From: an uncultured Lachnospiraceae bacterium | GTDB taxonomy: Bacteria; Bacillota; Clostridia; Lachnospirales; Lachnospiraceae | Direction of reading: 5' to 3' | Length of the DNA: 64,000 bases | NCBI GenBank assembly: GCA_910586725.1 | Contig: CAJUJL010000008.1 | Location: 1 to 64,000 of the forward strand | In this document: positions 14,882 to 23,495 of the stretch, piece after piece | Layout: each line of letters opens with the position of its first letter | Numbering within the stretch: the stretch's first letter is position 1 | Position numbers and translations under genes: made by a program | The notes under the pieces: generated by a model | Told to the model about the DNA's origin: nothing | Seen by the model: only the letters and a program-made list of their open reading frames with translations | Databases searched by the model: none

Positions 14882-17800
14882 ATGAAGATAGAAAACAACG
14901 CTTTATTTGATCCGGCCGTTAAAAATGAGCAGCCATTTGCAAAAGCCAAAGCCTCCGTGCCTTTTTCAGAGGCAGTCAGGGCAAAAACAGATGCGCTTGA
15001 CAAATCCGTTCCGATGGGACAGACGGGTTATGAGAAAGACGAGCTGATCGGGAAGAGCGCGCTGGAAGAACTGGAAGAGAAAATCGGTGGACAGATGAGC
15101 GCGGCGGACCGCAAAAATCAGATGGCCGTATTATCAAATACCATGACGCCGGAGGATTATAGAAAGGCACAGGAAGATGGGTTTTCCGTCCGAAGCACGA
15201 CAAGCGGGACGATTGTAACCGTAACGGATGAGATCAAGGCGCAGCTTGCAAAAGCAGGTGTGGACGTCTCGCATATGGGCGGTTCTCTGACCAGGGAGCA
15301 GTTAGAGGAAATCGGAGGAAGCCTGGCAGCGGCAAATCAGCTTCAGCATTATTTTGAAGCGTCGGATATTCCGGCGACGGAAGAGAACATGACGGAAGGG
15401 CTCAAGGCATGGCGTCAGGCAGAGGAGCTTGGCCCTTTATCCGAGGGCGCTATGAAATATATGCTGGACAATCATTTAAGCCCAAGTATTGACAATCTCT
15501 ATAAAGCGGAATTTTCAGGAAGCGCATCTTATGTGCCGTCCGAAGAGGAAATTGATTTTGACGCGTTAAAAGAGCAGATGGAGCAGGTAATCGCAGCTTC
15601 CGGAGCGAAAGCGGACGAACAGGCTTTTTCTGCCGGCAAGTGGATGATTCAAAACAACATTGCTTTTACCCCGGAGAATTTTTCCTATATGCAGAAGCTT
15701 GCGGGGTTAAAGCTTCCTTTGGAGGGAGAAGAGACGGCGATGGCGATTGCGTCCGCGGTAGCCGAAGGCGACCGTCCCAAAGACGCGATGCTGCTGCCGG
15801 AATTTACGCTCAAGGCCCAGGCGCAGCATGCCGTGGAAGTTGTGACGGAAGCGACAGATGAAGACATTGCTTATCTGACCTCCAATCATATGGAGCTTAC
15901 GATAGAGAATTTAGAGCAGACGGCGGCTTTGCGAAAACAGGGAGCGCTGGATTTAACCGGGGCCAGGGCAGCCATAGAGGCCGGCAACCGTTATGAATCG
16001 GATGGAAGCGGCTCTGCGCCGGCAGCGGATGAAGGGCTGGCTTTTTTGACGGCGAAGCGCGTGCTGGAAGAGACGCGTCTTGCTATGACGACAGAAGCGA
16101 ACAGGGCCTTGATGAAACAGGGCATTACCATAGATACAAAACCGTTAGAAGAATTGGTTGAAAAATTAAAAGAGCAGGAAAACAGCTATTATTCCGCGCT
16201 GCTAAGCGAAGGCGGCGAGGCAGTGGACGCCAAAGCGGCGGCGTTGTTTGAAGAGACGGCGCAGAAGGTGACCGATTTAAAACAGATGCCGGCTTATGCG
16301 CTTGGCATGAAAGGCTACGCGTTAAATACCGTAAACGGATTGCACGAAGCCGGAAGCGCATTGCAGGGAGCAATGGTGAAAGCGGGAGAAAGCTATGAAG
16401 CGATGATGACCGAGCCCAGGAAGGATCTGGGGGATTCCATTCAGAAAGCATTTGCGAACGTAGACGATATTTTAGCGGATCTTGGCATGGATAACGGTGA
16501 AGCAAACCGGCGCGCAGTTCGGATTCTGGCGTACAATGGTCTTGAGATTAACGAAGAATCGGTTACGGAAATGAAAGCTGCGGATGAGCGTGTGCAGCGC
16601 GTTTTTTCCAATCTTACGCCTTCTGTTGTAAGGGAGTTGATCCGGCAGGGAAGCAATCCGCTGGATATGGATCTGGATGCGCTGAATCAGAAAGCGGAAG
16701 CAATCCGCATACAGGAAGGGGACGTGCAGACAGAGCGTTTCAGCGAATATCTCTGGAAGCTGGAGCAGAATCACGGAATTTCAAAGGAAGAGAGAGAAGC
16801 GTTTATCGGTGTTTACCGCCTGATGCATCAGATCGAAAAGACAGACGGCGCGGCGATCGGAGCGCTTGTCAGCCAGGGGGCCGAATTTACGATGCGCAAC
16901 CTGCTGACTGCCGTAAGAAGCTCCAAAAAGAGCGGCATGGATTATACGGTAGATGATGAGTTTGCCGGCGTGGATGCGGCTGGAACAGGAAAATCCATTA
17001 CAGATCAGATAGAAACGGCGTATCAGAAGGATTGTATGAAAGACGTTATGGAGACTCTTACGCCGGTGACGATGCAGAAGCTTTTGGCTGATCCTGACTG
17101 GGAAAATTATACGCCGGAACAGCTGAAAGAGGCATTGGCGGATTATGCAGCGCAGTCTTACGAGGAAGAGGAAGCGCTAAGCAACGAATATGCGAAGAGC
17201 CAGTTGGAAGAGCTAAAGCAGGCAGCCGCTTCGGATGAAGAAGTTTACCGGTTTTTAGAGAAGTATGACATTCCCAATACCGTAGAAAATGTTTTGGCGG
17301 CAAACCGCATGGTGCACAGACGCAATCAGGTGTTTTCCCAGATGTTTAACAGCGAAGAGGTATTTTCGGGCGATAAAATTGATTTTGAGGCATTAAAAGA
17401 AGAGATTCTGGCCCGATTTGGCAATGCGCTGAAAACGCCGAAAGAGATGGCGGCGGCGCAGGAGACGCTGGCTGAGACTGCCGAAAATGTGATGAAGACC
17501 ATGATTGCGGATGACGAGCACATCACGAGCATGGATATTCGGGAGCTGAAGCTGATGAACGCTCAGATTTCCATTGCCGGAAAAATGGCCGGAGATGAAG
17601 AATATACGATCCCTGTTCTGGTTGGCAATGAGGTTACGAATATTTCTCTTAAAATTGTCCGCGGCGCAAAGCGGAAAGGCATGGTAGAGATCATGTTTGA
17701 AACGGCGAAAGCCGGCAAGGTAGCCGCCACAATTGAGGCGAAAGAAAAAGGGATTTCCGGTCTGGTGGCAGTAGAAGATCCGAAGATGAAGGAGCTGCTG

Positions 17801-18019
17801 GAAGCCCATGCGCAGGATATGATCAAAGGCTTTGGCACAGAAGCGGGCGATTTGCAGGTAACCTGCGTTTCCAAACTTAATTTCGCCAGATTTTCGGCGC
17901 ACCCCGGCAAAAAGACGAACGCAGAAGAAGACGGGAATGAGATGTATGAGATTCAGACCGCGAGGCTGTATCAAATTGCGAAGGGCTTTATAGAAAATGT
18001 TAAGGAACTGGAACTTTAG
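14882..18019 (+). CDS. DUF6240-like large flagellum-associated protein
   Basis: This is a 1045-aa cytosolic-looking protein without signal peptide or membrane spans. It is built of repeated helical blocks in which motifs of the form (I/L)xxT.EN(L/F/V) recur about every 60-90 residues. The last 120 residues change character to beta-rich (IPVLVGNEVTNISLKIVRG ... GMVEIMFETAKAGKVAATIE). This resembles the C-terminal domain of hook-length control proteins (FliK type). It is immediately upstream of flagellin and fliS on the same strand, supporting a flagellar role. The start at 14882 follows AAGAGGGATAGC. It begins 70 bases after the prophage sigma/DUF262 gene with no clear terminator between, so read-through from the SOS promoter is possible. 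Confidence 0.65.
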   Translation: MKIENNALFDPAVKNEQPFAKAKASVPFSEAVRAKTDALDKSVPMGQTGYEKDELIGKSALEELEEKIGGQMSAADRKNQMAVLSNTMTPEDYRKAQEDGFSVRSTTSGTIVTVTDEIKAQLAKAGVDVSHMGGSLTREQLEEIGGSLAAANQLQHYFEASDIPATEENMTEGLKAWRQAEELGPLSEGAMKYMLDNHLSPSIDNLYKAEFSGSASYVPSEEEIDFDALKEQMEQVIAASGAKADEQAFSAGKWMIQNNIAFTPENFSYMQKLAGLKLPLEGEETAMAIASAVAEGDRPKDAMLLPEFTLKAQAQHAVEVVTEATDEDIAYLTSNHMELTIENLEQTAALRKQGALDLTGARAAIEAGNRYESDGSGSAPAADEGLAFLTAKRVLEETRLAMTTEANRALMKQGITIDTKPLEELVEKLKEQENSYYSALLSEGGEAVDAKAAALFEETAQKVTDLKQMPAYALGMKGYALNTVNGLHEAGSALQGAMVKAGESYEAMMTEPRKDLGDSIQKAFANVDDILADLGMDNGEANRRAVRILAYNGLEINEESVTEMKAADERVQRVFSNLTPSVVRELIRQGSNPLDMDLDALNQKAEAIRIQEGDVQTERFSEYLWKLEQNHGISKEEREAFIGVYRLMHQIEKTDGAAIGALVSQGAEFTMRNLLTAVRSSKKSGMDYTVDDEFAGVDAAGTGKSITDQIETAYQKDCMKDVMETLTPVTMQKLLADPDWENYTPEQLKEALADYAAQSYEEEEALSNEYAKSQLEELKQAAASDEEVYRFLEKYDIPNTVENVLAANRMVHRRNQVFSQMFNSEEVFSGDKIDFEALKEEILARFGNALKTPKEMAAAQETLAETAENVMKTMIADDEHITSMDIRELKLMNAQISIAGKMAGDEEYTIPVLVGNEVTNISLKIVRGAKRKGMVEIMFETAKAGKVAATIEAKEKGISGLVAVEDPKMKELLEAHAQDMIKGFGTEAGDLQVTCVSKLNFARFSAHPGKKTNAEEDGNEMYEIQTARLYQIAKGFIENVKELEL

Positions 18020-18027
18020 GCCGATAT
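18001..18027 (+). promoter_or_regulatory. Sigma-D (SigD/FliA-type) promoter of flagellin
   Basis: TAAG (18001-18004), a 15-base spacer and GCCGATAT (18020-18027) fit the Gram-positive flagellar sigma consensus TAAA-N15-GCCGATAT. The element overlaps the stop codon of the preceding gene and lies about 70 bases before the flagellin start. Confidence 0.8.
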
Positions 18028-18100
18028 AAAAGGCAGATAAGGAAGATTACAAGGATGTAGCAGCACGGCACGGACGCGGAAGAATAGGAAGGTATCATAT

Positions 18101-19534
18101 ATGAAAGTAAATCACAATATGTCAGCAGTAGTTACAAATGCGCAGCTTTTAAAAACAGAGGGAAGTCTTGCCGCATCTATGGAGAGACTCTCATCCGGCC
18201 TTAAGATCAATCGTGCGAAGGATGATCCTGCCGGAATGGCAATTACGAACAAAATGCAGGCGCAGATTGACGGATTGGCAAAGGCGTCCGAAGGCGCTTC
18301 CAATGGCATCAGCGTACTTCAGATCGCGGATACTGCGCTTGGAGAAATTACAAGTATGCTGCAGAGAATGCGGGAATTGTCCGTACAGGCTGCGACAGAT
18401 ACGAATCAGTTAGAAGAGAGAGGCGCGATCCAGCAGGAAATTGAATCTCTGAAAAAAGAAGTAGACCGCATTTCCAGAGACACGGAATACAATACAAAAA
18501 AATTGCTGGATGGTTCTTCCGATGTGCGCGTTTATTCAGAAGAAGTTTCCAGAATTGCGATTTCTGATTCCGTAATAACGGGGGAATATGAATTGACAAT
18601 CGGAACCGCGGCAAGACAGGCGGGCTGTGCGGGAATTCCCAACAATACGGGAGCGATTCCGGAAGGATCGGTAGTGATTAACGGCGTGGAAGTTGTGATT
18701 TCGGCGGGAGACGATGCAACAACCGTATTTGAGAAACTGCGTCAGGGCGCGGAAATCGCGGATGTAAATTTGTTTGTTGCAAACGGCACGGTACAGGATT
18801 TCGATGCGAATCCAACCACAGGTGGATTTAACGTTTCCAGCGATCCATACGATTTCGGCAAGACACTGGCATTTGTATCAAATCAATACGGATCATCAGC
18901 GGAAATTGATATAACATGCAGCAATGCTGATCTGGCACAGTTCCTTGGATTAAAAGAAGGTGTGACATCAGGAGAAGACGCAAAAGATGTTGAATTAAAT
19001 TCGGCGTCCTCATTCACTGCGCAGGCTACGGTTTCCATGGACGGCAATAAATTTAAGATTACGGATAAAGGCGGATTCGAGATGAGTTTCATGGTAGAGC
19101 CAGGCTTGAAAGATACCGTGAAATTGAATGTTACGGATATAGGAACTATGACGCTTCAGATAGGAGCCAATGAGCATCAGACGATGCAGGTGCGCATTCC
19201 GGAGATTTCCAGTGAAATGCTTTATTTAGACGAAGTGGATGTGCGGAAAGTGGATGGAGGCGGAAAAGCGATTTCGCAGTTGGATGAGGCGATTTCCATT
19301 GCTTCTTCTGCCCGTTCCGCAATCGGCGCTTACCAGAACCGTCTGGAGTACGCTGTGGAAAGTCTGGATGCTTCAAATGAAGATATGACCAATGCCATTT
19401 CCCGGATCGGCGATACGGATATGGCAAAGGAAATGTCGGAATATACCAAATACACCGTATTGCAGCAAGCGGGCACATCGGTATTGGCGCAGGCCAATGA
19501 TATGCCGCAGACTGTTCTTCAGTTATTACAATAG
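18101..19534 (+). CDS. hag: Flagellin (copy 1)
   Basis: This 477-aa flagellin is the subunit of the flagellar filament. The N-terminal D0/D1 region (residues 1-140) has the conserved ERLSSGLKINRAKDDPAGMAI and LQRMRELSVQAATDT motifs. The C-terminal D1/D0 region (about 385-477) has AIGAYQNRLEYAVESLDAS and ends in LLQ. The central variable part (about 145-380) is a surface domain. The start at 18101 follows GAAGGTATCATAT. Transcription is probably from the sigma-D promoter at 18001-18027, and FliS follows 11 bases downstream as its export chaperone. Confidence 0.95.
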   Translation: MKVNHNMSAVVTNAQLLKTEGSLAASMERLSSGLKINRAKDDPAGMAITNKMQAQIDGLAKASEGASNGISVLQIADTALGEITSMLQRMRELSVQAATDTNQLEERGAIQQEIESLKKEVDRISRDTEYNTKKLLDGSSDVRVYSEEVSRIAISDSVITGEYELTIGTAARQAGCAGIPNNTGAIPEGSVVINGVEVVISAGDDATTVFEKLRQGAEIADVNLFVANGTVQDFDANPTTGGFNVSSDPYDFGKTLAFVSNQYGSSAEIDITCSNADLAQFLGLKEGVTSGEDAKDVELNSASSFTAQATVSMDGNKFKITDKGGFEMSFMVEPGLKDTVKLNVTDIGTMTLQIGANEHQTMQVRIPEISSEMLYLDEVDVRKVDGGGKAISQLDEAISIASSARSAIGAYQNRLEYAVESLDASNEDMTNAISRIGDTDMAKEMSEYTKYTVLQQAGTSVLAQANDMPQTVLQLLQ

Positions 19535-19545
19535 AGGTAGTCTTT

Positions 19546-20019
19546 ATGAAACAGGAGCAGGTGCAGGATTTTACCAGAAGGATCAGCCAAAGCAACAGGA
19601 GCGGCCTTACGGTTATTATTTACGAAATCATTTTTGCATACATGGATGAGGCCAAAGAAAGCCTCTCCATGGATCAATATGAAGATTTCAAGGCTGCGCT
19701 TTTGAAAGCGCAGCGCGGCGTCGACGAGCTGATGCAGTCGCTGGATTTCCGGTATGACATCTCAAGGGATTTGTACTCGTTGTATGTATTTGTGAAAGAA
19801 ACCATCGCGAAAGCGGTCGTTAAAAAGAATACGGACGATTTAGAGGGGGCCAGAGAGGTTCTTATGAACCTGTATGATGCTTTTGTGGAGGCAGCCAAAC
19901 AGGATCATTCGAACCCTTTGATGCAGAATACGCAGCAGGTATATGCCGGCATTACCTACGGTAAAAACAATTTGACAGAGACATTTCAGGAACCAACTTC
20001 CAGAGGATTCTTCGCGTAA
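19546..20019 (+). CDS. fliS: Flagellar chaperone FliS-like
   Basis: This 157-aa helical protein is encoded 11 bases after flagellin. It shows the FliS pattern of helices around AxxAQRGVDELMQSLDF and LYxLYVFVKETIAKAVVKKN, with a region on the aggregate of regulators of flagellin folding. FliS binds the flagellin C terminus in the cytosol and prevents early polymerisation. The start at 19546 follows AGAGGTAG. The gene ends inside a hairpin that also ends the convergent DUF2508 gene, with the two coding regions overlapping by 34 bases. Confidence 0.85.
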   Translation: MKQEQVQDFTRRISQSNRSGLTVIIYEIIFAYMDEAKESLSMDQYEDFKAALLKAQRGVDELMQSLDFRYDISRDLYSLYVFVKETIAKAVVKKNTDDLEGAREVLMNLYDAFVEAAKQDHSNPLMQNTQQVYAGITYGKNNLTETFQEPTSRGFFA

Positions 20020-20234
20020 GAATCCTCTATTTGTTTGACTCTTCCCAGAAGAAATTTATAACGCATCTGAACGGATTGCACTTCATAGATGTAACAGTCA
20101 ATCAAATCCGGTTCTACGGCATTGGAGAGATTCTTATAAGCAGAATCCAGATCGTGTTTGGTACGGTCTAAATCTTCAAGGAGAAGGGCATAGCGCTTGT
20201 CACAAAAAACGCTGTTCTCAAGAATCCGGTTCAT
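19986..20234 (-). CDS. DUF2508 (YaaL-like) protein
   Basis: This 82-aa charged helical protein carries the pattern LDxAYxNLSNAVEPDLIDCYIYEVQ..QMRYKFLL, typical of the DUF2508/YaaL family. In Bacillus and many Clostridia this gene sits directly upstream of bofA on the same strand. Here it faces away from bofA, with its start 140 bases from the bofA start. It is convergent with fliS and overlaps its end by 34 bases. Function is unknown. Confidence 0.75.
   Translation of the reverse strand: MNRILENSVFCDKRYALLLEDLDRTKHDLDSAYKNLSNAVEPDLIDCYIYEVQSVQMRYKFLLGRVKQIEDSYAKNPLEVGS
20002..20028. terminator. Bidirectional hairpin at the fliS / DUF2508 junction
   Basis: AGAGGATTCTT pairs perfectly with AAGAATCCTCT around CGCGT. 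It contains the fliS stop codon. On the plus strand ATTTGTTT follows. It probably terminates both convergent genes. Confidence 0.7.
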
Positions 20235-20373
20235 AGTATTCCCCGCTTTCCATTATAACTCAAAAGTTACCTCTTTCTTAAATTATAGTCAGAAAAATAC
20301 AGAGTATACAAAAAACAGGAATATTTTATGAAAAAAAATATATATTGTATCAAGATAAGACGAGGTGTGGAAC

Positions 20374-20646
20374 ATGGATACAAAAACGGGAATGATTGTT
20401 TTGGCTGGCATTTGCATCTTAGTTCTGGCAATTGGGTTTTTGAGGAGAAAAGCAGAAATTATACTGAATTTTCTGGTTCGTACGGTTCTTGGCATCCTGG
20501 CAATTTATATTATAAATAAAGCGTTTGCAGGAGCGGGAATCGAAGTTTCCGCAGGGCTGAATCCATATAGTGTTTTGACAGTGGGAAGCCTTGGTACAGG
20601 CGGCCTCGCGCTAATTTATGGCATTCTGTTTTATAATATGTTGTGA
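20374..20646 (+). CDS. bofA: Pro-sigma-K processing inhibitor BofA family
   Basis: This 90-aa membrane protein has spans at about residues 6-20 and 28-48 and a hydrophobic C-terminal segment. A segment FLVRTVLGILAIYIINKAFA is followed by the Gly/Asn-Pro-rich motif (AGLNPYSVLTVGSLGTGGLAL) that marks BofA. In sporulating bacteria BofA holds back the SpoIVFB protease in the outer forespore membrane until sigma-K is needed. The ATG at 20374 is chosen over GTG at 20365 because CGAGGTG lies seven bases upstream of it. Confidence 0.88.
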   Translation: MDTKTGMIVLAGICILVLAIGFLRRKAEIILNFLVRTVLGILAIYIINKAFAGAGIEVSAGLNPYSVLTVGSLGTGGLALIYGILFYNML

Positions 20647-20682
20647 AATGTTCACAAAATTCTAAAATTTGTCAGAAACCTA

Positions 20683-20711
20683 TGGACAAATTTCTGCTGT
20701 GCCTATATAAT
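20683..20711 (+). promoter_or_regulatory. Sigma-A promoter of the Tad pilus operon
   Basis: TGGACA (20683-20688), a 17-base spacer and TATAAT (20706-20711) stand 51 bases before the first pilus gene. No other promoter of this quality is visible until the end of the operon at 29761. Confidence 0.7.
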
Positions 20712-20761
20712 GCAAAGCAGTTGAAACAGATGTGAGGTGATGCGTTGGAGGGATAAAGCAG

Positions 20762-21253
20762 ATGCTGCTGCTTTGCCTGTTGGTTTTGGCGGCAGTAGAA
20801 GACGTTCGAAGCGGGAAGGTTTCGAACAGGCTGATTGCCACGGGTCTTATGACAGGAGTTTTCGTTCAGATATACGAGCGCCGGGTCTGTGGCGTTTATT
20901 ACTTTCTTGGGAACATTTCGATTCCCGTAATTCTTTTATATCTTTTATTTCAAATGCGTGTCCTTGGGGCAGGCGACATCAAATTATTTTCCATGATAGG
21001 CGGTATTCTTACAATACAGGAATTGTTTGCAATAATGGCATATAGTTTTATTGCTGCGGGCGCGGGCGCAGGTCTTTACCTGGTCGTGGATCAACAAAGA
21101 CGGCAGAAATTGTATTATGCGGGACGGTACTTACTGGATTTTGTACGGACAGGAAAAATAGAGCCCTATCTGCCTCCTTTTGCATCCGAAAGCTTTTCGT
21201 TTGCACTTTCTGTTCCGGTTCTGTTTGGCGCCGTATATGTTTTGTATTTGTAA
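20762..21253 (+). CDS. A24 prepilin peptidase (first copy)
   Basis: This 163-aa integral membrane aspartic protease cleaves and may methylate prepilins. The two catalytic aspartates are in VEDVRSGK (residue about 14) and in the GxGD motif LGAGDIKLFSM (about 72). About five hydrophobic spans are present; there is no zinc-binding N-terminal methylase domain, as in short Tad-type peptidases (TadV/CpaA). SD GGAGGG precedes the start at 20762. First gene of the pilus operon; a second A24 peptidase is encoded at 28051. Confidence 0.88.
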   Translation: MLLLCLLVLAAVEDVRSGKVSNRLIATGLMTGVFVQIYERRVCGVYYFLGNISIPVILLYLLFQMRVLGAGDIKLFSMIGGILTIQELFAIMAYSFIAAGAGAGLYLVVDQQRRQKLYYAGRYLLDFVRTGKIEPYLPPFASESFSFALSVPVLFGAVYVLYL

Positions 21254-21277
21254 GATACGAAAAACGGAGGTGTATGG

Positions 21278-22285
21278 TTGATTCAGTTAAAAATTGCATT
21301 TTTAGATACGGAAGAGGCGTATCTGGAACAGCTAAAAGGGTATCTGATGCGCAGAAATGAGACATTTTTTCAGATATGGACGTTTTCGGATACGGAGTTA
21401 TTTTTGAAAAAGGCAAAAGACGCGGCATTTGACGCGGTCGTTATGACAGCGCCATTTTGGGAAGCGTTAAAAGAGAGCGTTCTGGAAGCAAAGAAGATAT
21501 TGCTTTGCGAGGGGGTGAGAGAAGAAAGGTTAAAAGAATGTCCGTATGTGGTAAAACATCAGTCGGCAGAGAAGCTTTTTTGCCAGATCTCCGCAATGCT
21601 TTGGCAGGAAGACAGAGAAGAAAAGGATTTTCCGGAAAAAACATCAGAGCTGATCGGCATTTATTCTCCCGTTCATTATGAAAATCAAATGCTTTTTGGA
21701 ATGACAATGGCTCAGATATTAGGAGAAAAACAAAAAGTATTGTATGTAAACTTAATGGGGCACAGCGGGTTTTACCAACTGGTGCGCACAGACGCGCAGG
21801 AAGATCTTGGAGATCTGCTTTATGGCATGATGCAGCGGGAAGGGGATTTTGCTTCGGGACTGCACAGAATCCGGCAGACATATCGCAATATTGATTTTAT
21901 TCCGCCGGTTGTAAACCCCGAACATTTATCGGAAATTTCAGACTCGTTATTAGAGCGGTTTTTGATGGAATTAAAAAACCGCAGCGGGTATGCCGTTGTA
22001 ATCATTGATTTTGGAGCGGTATGTCTGGGATTTACAAAAATAATACCGGTGTTTGGGAGTTTTTACTGTCTGTATAAAGAAGGCGTAGTCAACCGATACA
22101 GAATGGAAGAATTCTTTGCGTATCTGGAAAAAGACGGAGCGCATATTGCAGAACGCATCAGGCGAATTAAGATGCCTGAGCATATCGCGCATCCGGAAGA
22201 TACAAACCCTTTGGAGAATGGATTATATGGCGGGATGGGAGATTATATCCGCAGATCCGTTTATGGAGGGGAACAAATTGGATGA
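21278..22285 (+). CDS. TadZ/CpaE-like pilus localisation protein
   Basis: This 335-aa protein has an N-terminal receiver-like domain (about 1-105) that lacks the phospho-acceptor pattern, and a MinD/ParA-like domain (about 125-290). The expected P-loop is degenerate: IYSPVHYENQML stands where family members have GxGKT, so ATP binding is doubtful. TadZ proteins position the Tad pilus assembly complex. The start is TTG at 21278, five bases after GGAGGTG. It overlaps the following CpaF gene by eight bases. Confidence 0.7.
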   Translation: MIQLKIAFLDTEEAYLEQLKGYLMRRNETFFQIWTFSDTELFLKKAKDAAFDAVVMTAPFWEALKESVLEAKKILLCEGVREERLKECPYVVKHQSAEKLFCQISAMLWQEDREEKDFPEKTSELIGIYSPVHYENQMLFGMTMAQILGEKQKVLYVNLMGHSGFYQLVRTDAQEDLGDLLYGMMQREGDFASGLHRIRQTYRNIDFIPPVVNPEHLSEISDSLLERFLMELKNRSGYAVVIIDFGAVCLGFTKIIPVFGSFYCLYKEGVVNRYRMEEFFAYLEKDGAHIAERIRRIKMPEHIAHPEDTNPLENGLYGGMGDYIRRSVYGGEQIG

Positions 22286-23495
22286 AAAAAGTATGTATCC
22301 TGCCATGAAAGAAGCCATATTAAGGCAGTTAGACCACAGCAGAGGACTTTCCAATCAGGAACTGAAAGAGTGTATTGAACAAGAGCTGAAAAAAAGGGAT
22401 AAAGGCGCTTTGATTTCCTTTTCCATGAGAAAACAGTATGAAGAAAGGCTGTTTGCGGCATTTCGAAAATTTGGCGTTTTGCAGGAACTGATCGAAGATG
22501 AGGAAGTTACGGAAATTTTAGTCAATGGACCCGCGCATATTTTTTATGAAAAAAACGGCGCCCTGCAATTGTTTTCCAAAACGTTTTCGGGAGAAGAAGA
22601 ACTGGCGGATCTGATACAGACGATCTGCGCGGGCGGTAACAGAATGGTCAACGAGGCGTCTCCGATCGTAGATACCAGATTATCGGATGGTTCCCGTGTC
22701 AATATTGTATTAAATCCCGTCTCTTTGGACGGTTCAGCCATATCCATTCGCAAATTCTCCAAAGAACCGATGAATATGCAGAAATTATTGAATTACGGTT
22801 CTTTGTCCAAAGAAATCGCATTATTTCTGGAAAAAGCGGTAAAGGCCGGATACAACATTTTTATATCCGGCGGTACAGGATCCGGAAAAACCACATTCTT
22901 AAATGCTTTGTCAGAATATATTCCCAAAGACGAACGTGTGATTACAATTGAAGATTCGGCAGAATTGCAGTTAAACGGAATTTCGAATCTGGTGCGTCTG
23001 GAAACGCGTGAAGCCGGATTTGAAGGCGTTCATTCGATTGGCATCCGGGATTTGATACGTACGGCGCTGCGAATGCGGCCAAGCCGCCTGATTGTGGGAG
23101 AGTGCCGGGGCGCAGAGGCGATAGACCTTTTGAGCGCAAATAATACGGGCCATTCCGGAAGTCTTGGAACGGGTCATGCGAACAGTACGAGCGATATGAT
23201 CGGACGGCTTGAAACAATGGTGTTGATGGGGATGGAAATTCCGGTATCGGCCATACGCGGCCAGATTGCGTCCGGCATAGATTTGTTTGTTCATTTAGGA
23301 AGGCTGCGCGATAAAAGCAGAAAAGTTCTGGAAATTGCGGAACTGGAAGGCGTTGTCGCCGGAGAGATCCGTTTGCATATCTTATACCGGTTTTTGGAGA
23401 CAGGAGAAGAGGAGGGAAGCATAAAGGGAAGATGGGAAAAAACAGGAGAGCTTCTGCACAGAGAAAAATGGATAGCAGCCGGATTTCAAAACTGA
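22278..23495 (+). CDS. cpaF: Tad pilus assembly ATPase CpaF/TadA
   Basis: This 405-aa hexameric secretion ATPase powers Flp pilus extrusion. Residues 60-130 hold the N-terminal domain with EVTEILVNGP. The Walker A is SGGTGSGKTTFLNAL, the Asp box is ITIEDSAELQL, Walker B is RPSRLIVGECRG, and the His box is GHSGSLGTGHANS. The preferred start is TTG at 22278 behind GGAGGGG, within the end of the TadZ gene; ATG at 22263 would be cut by the SD itself. It overlaps the TadB gene by 64 bases. Confidence 0.95.
   Translation: MDEKSMYPAMKEAILRQLDHSRGLSNQELKECIEQELKKRDKGALISFSMRKQYEERLFAAFRKFGVLQELIEDEEVTEILVNGPAHIFYEKNGALQLFSKTFSGEEELADLIQTICAGGNRMVNEASPIVDTRLSDGSRVNIVLNPVSLDGSAISIRKFSKEPMNMQKLLNYGSLSKEIALFLEKAVKAGYNIFISGGTGSGKTTFLNALSEYIPKDERVITIEDSAELQLNGISNLVRLETREAGFEGVHSIGIRDLIRTALRMRPSRLIVGECRGAEAIDLLSANNTGHSGSLGTGHANSTSDMIGRLETMVLMGMEIPVSAIRGQIASGIDLFVHLGRLRDKSRKVLEIAELEGVVAGEIRLHILYRFLETGEEEGSIKGRWEKTGELLHREKWIAAGFQN

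Noticed and set aside
17393..17974. 193-codon open frame antisense to the DUF6240-like gene
   Set aside because: It is an antisense shadow of a long, well-supported gene and has no SD or recognisable domain.
20737..21045. Alternative 102-codon frame over the first prepilin peptidase
   Set aside because: The overlapping frame carries the catalytic aspartate motifs and the better SD.
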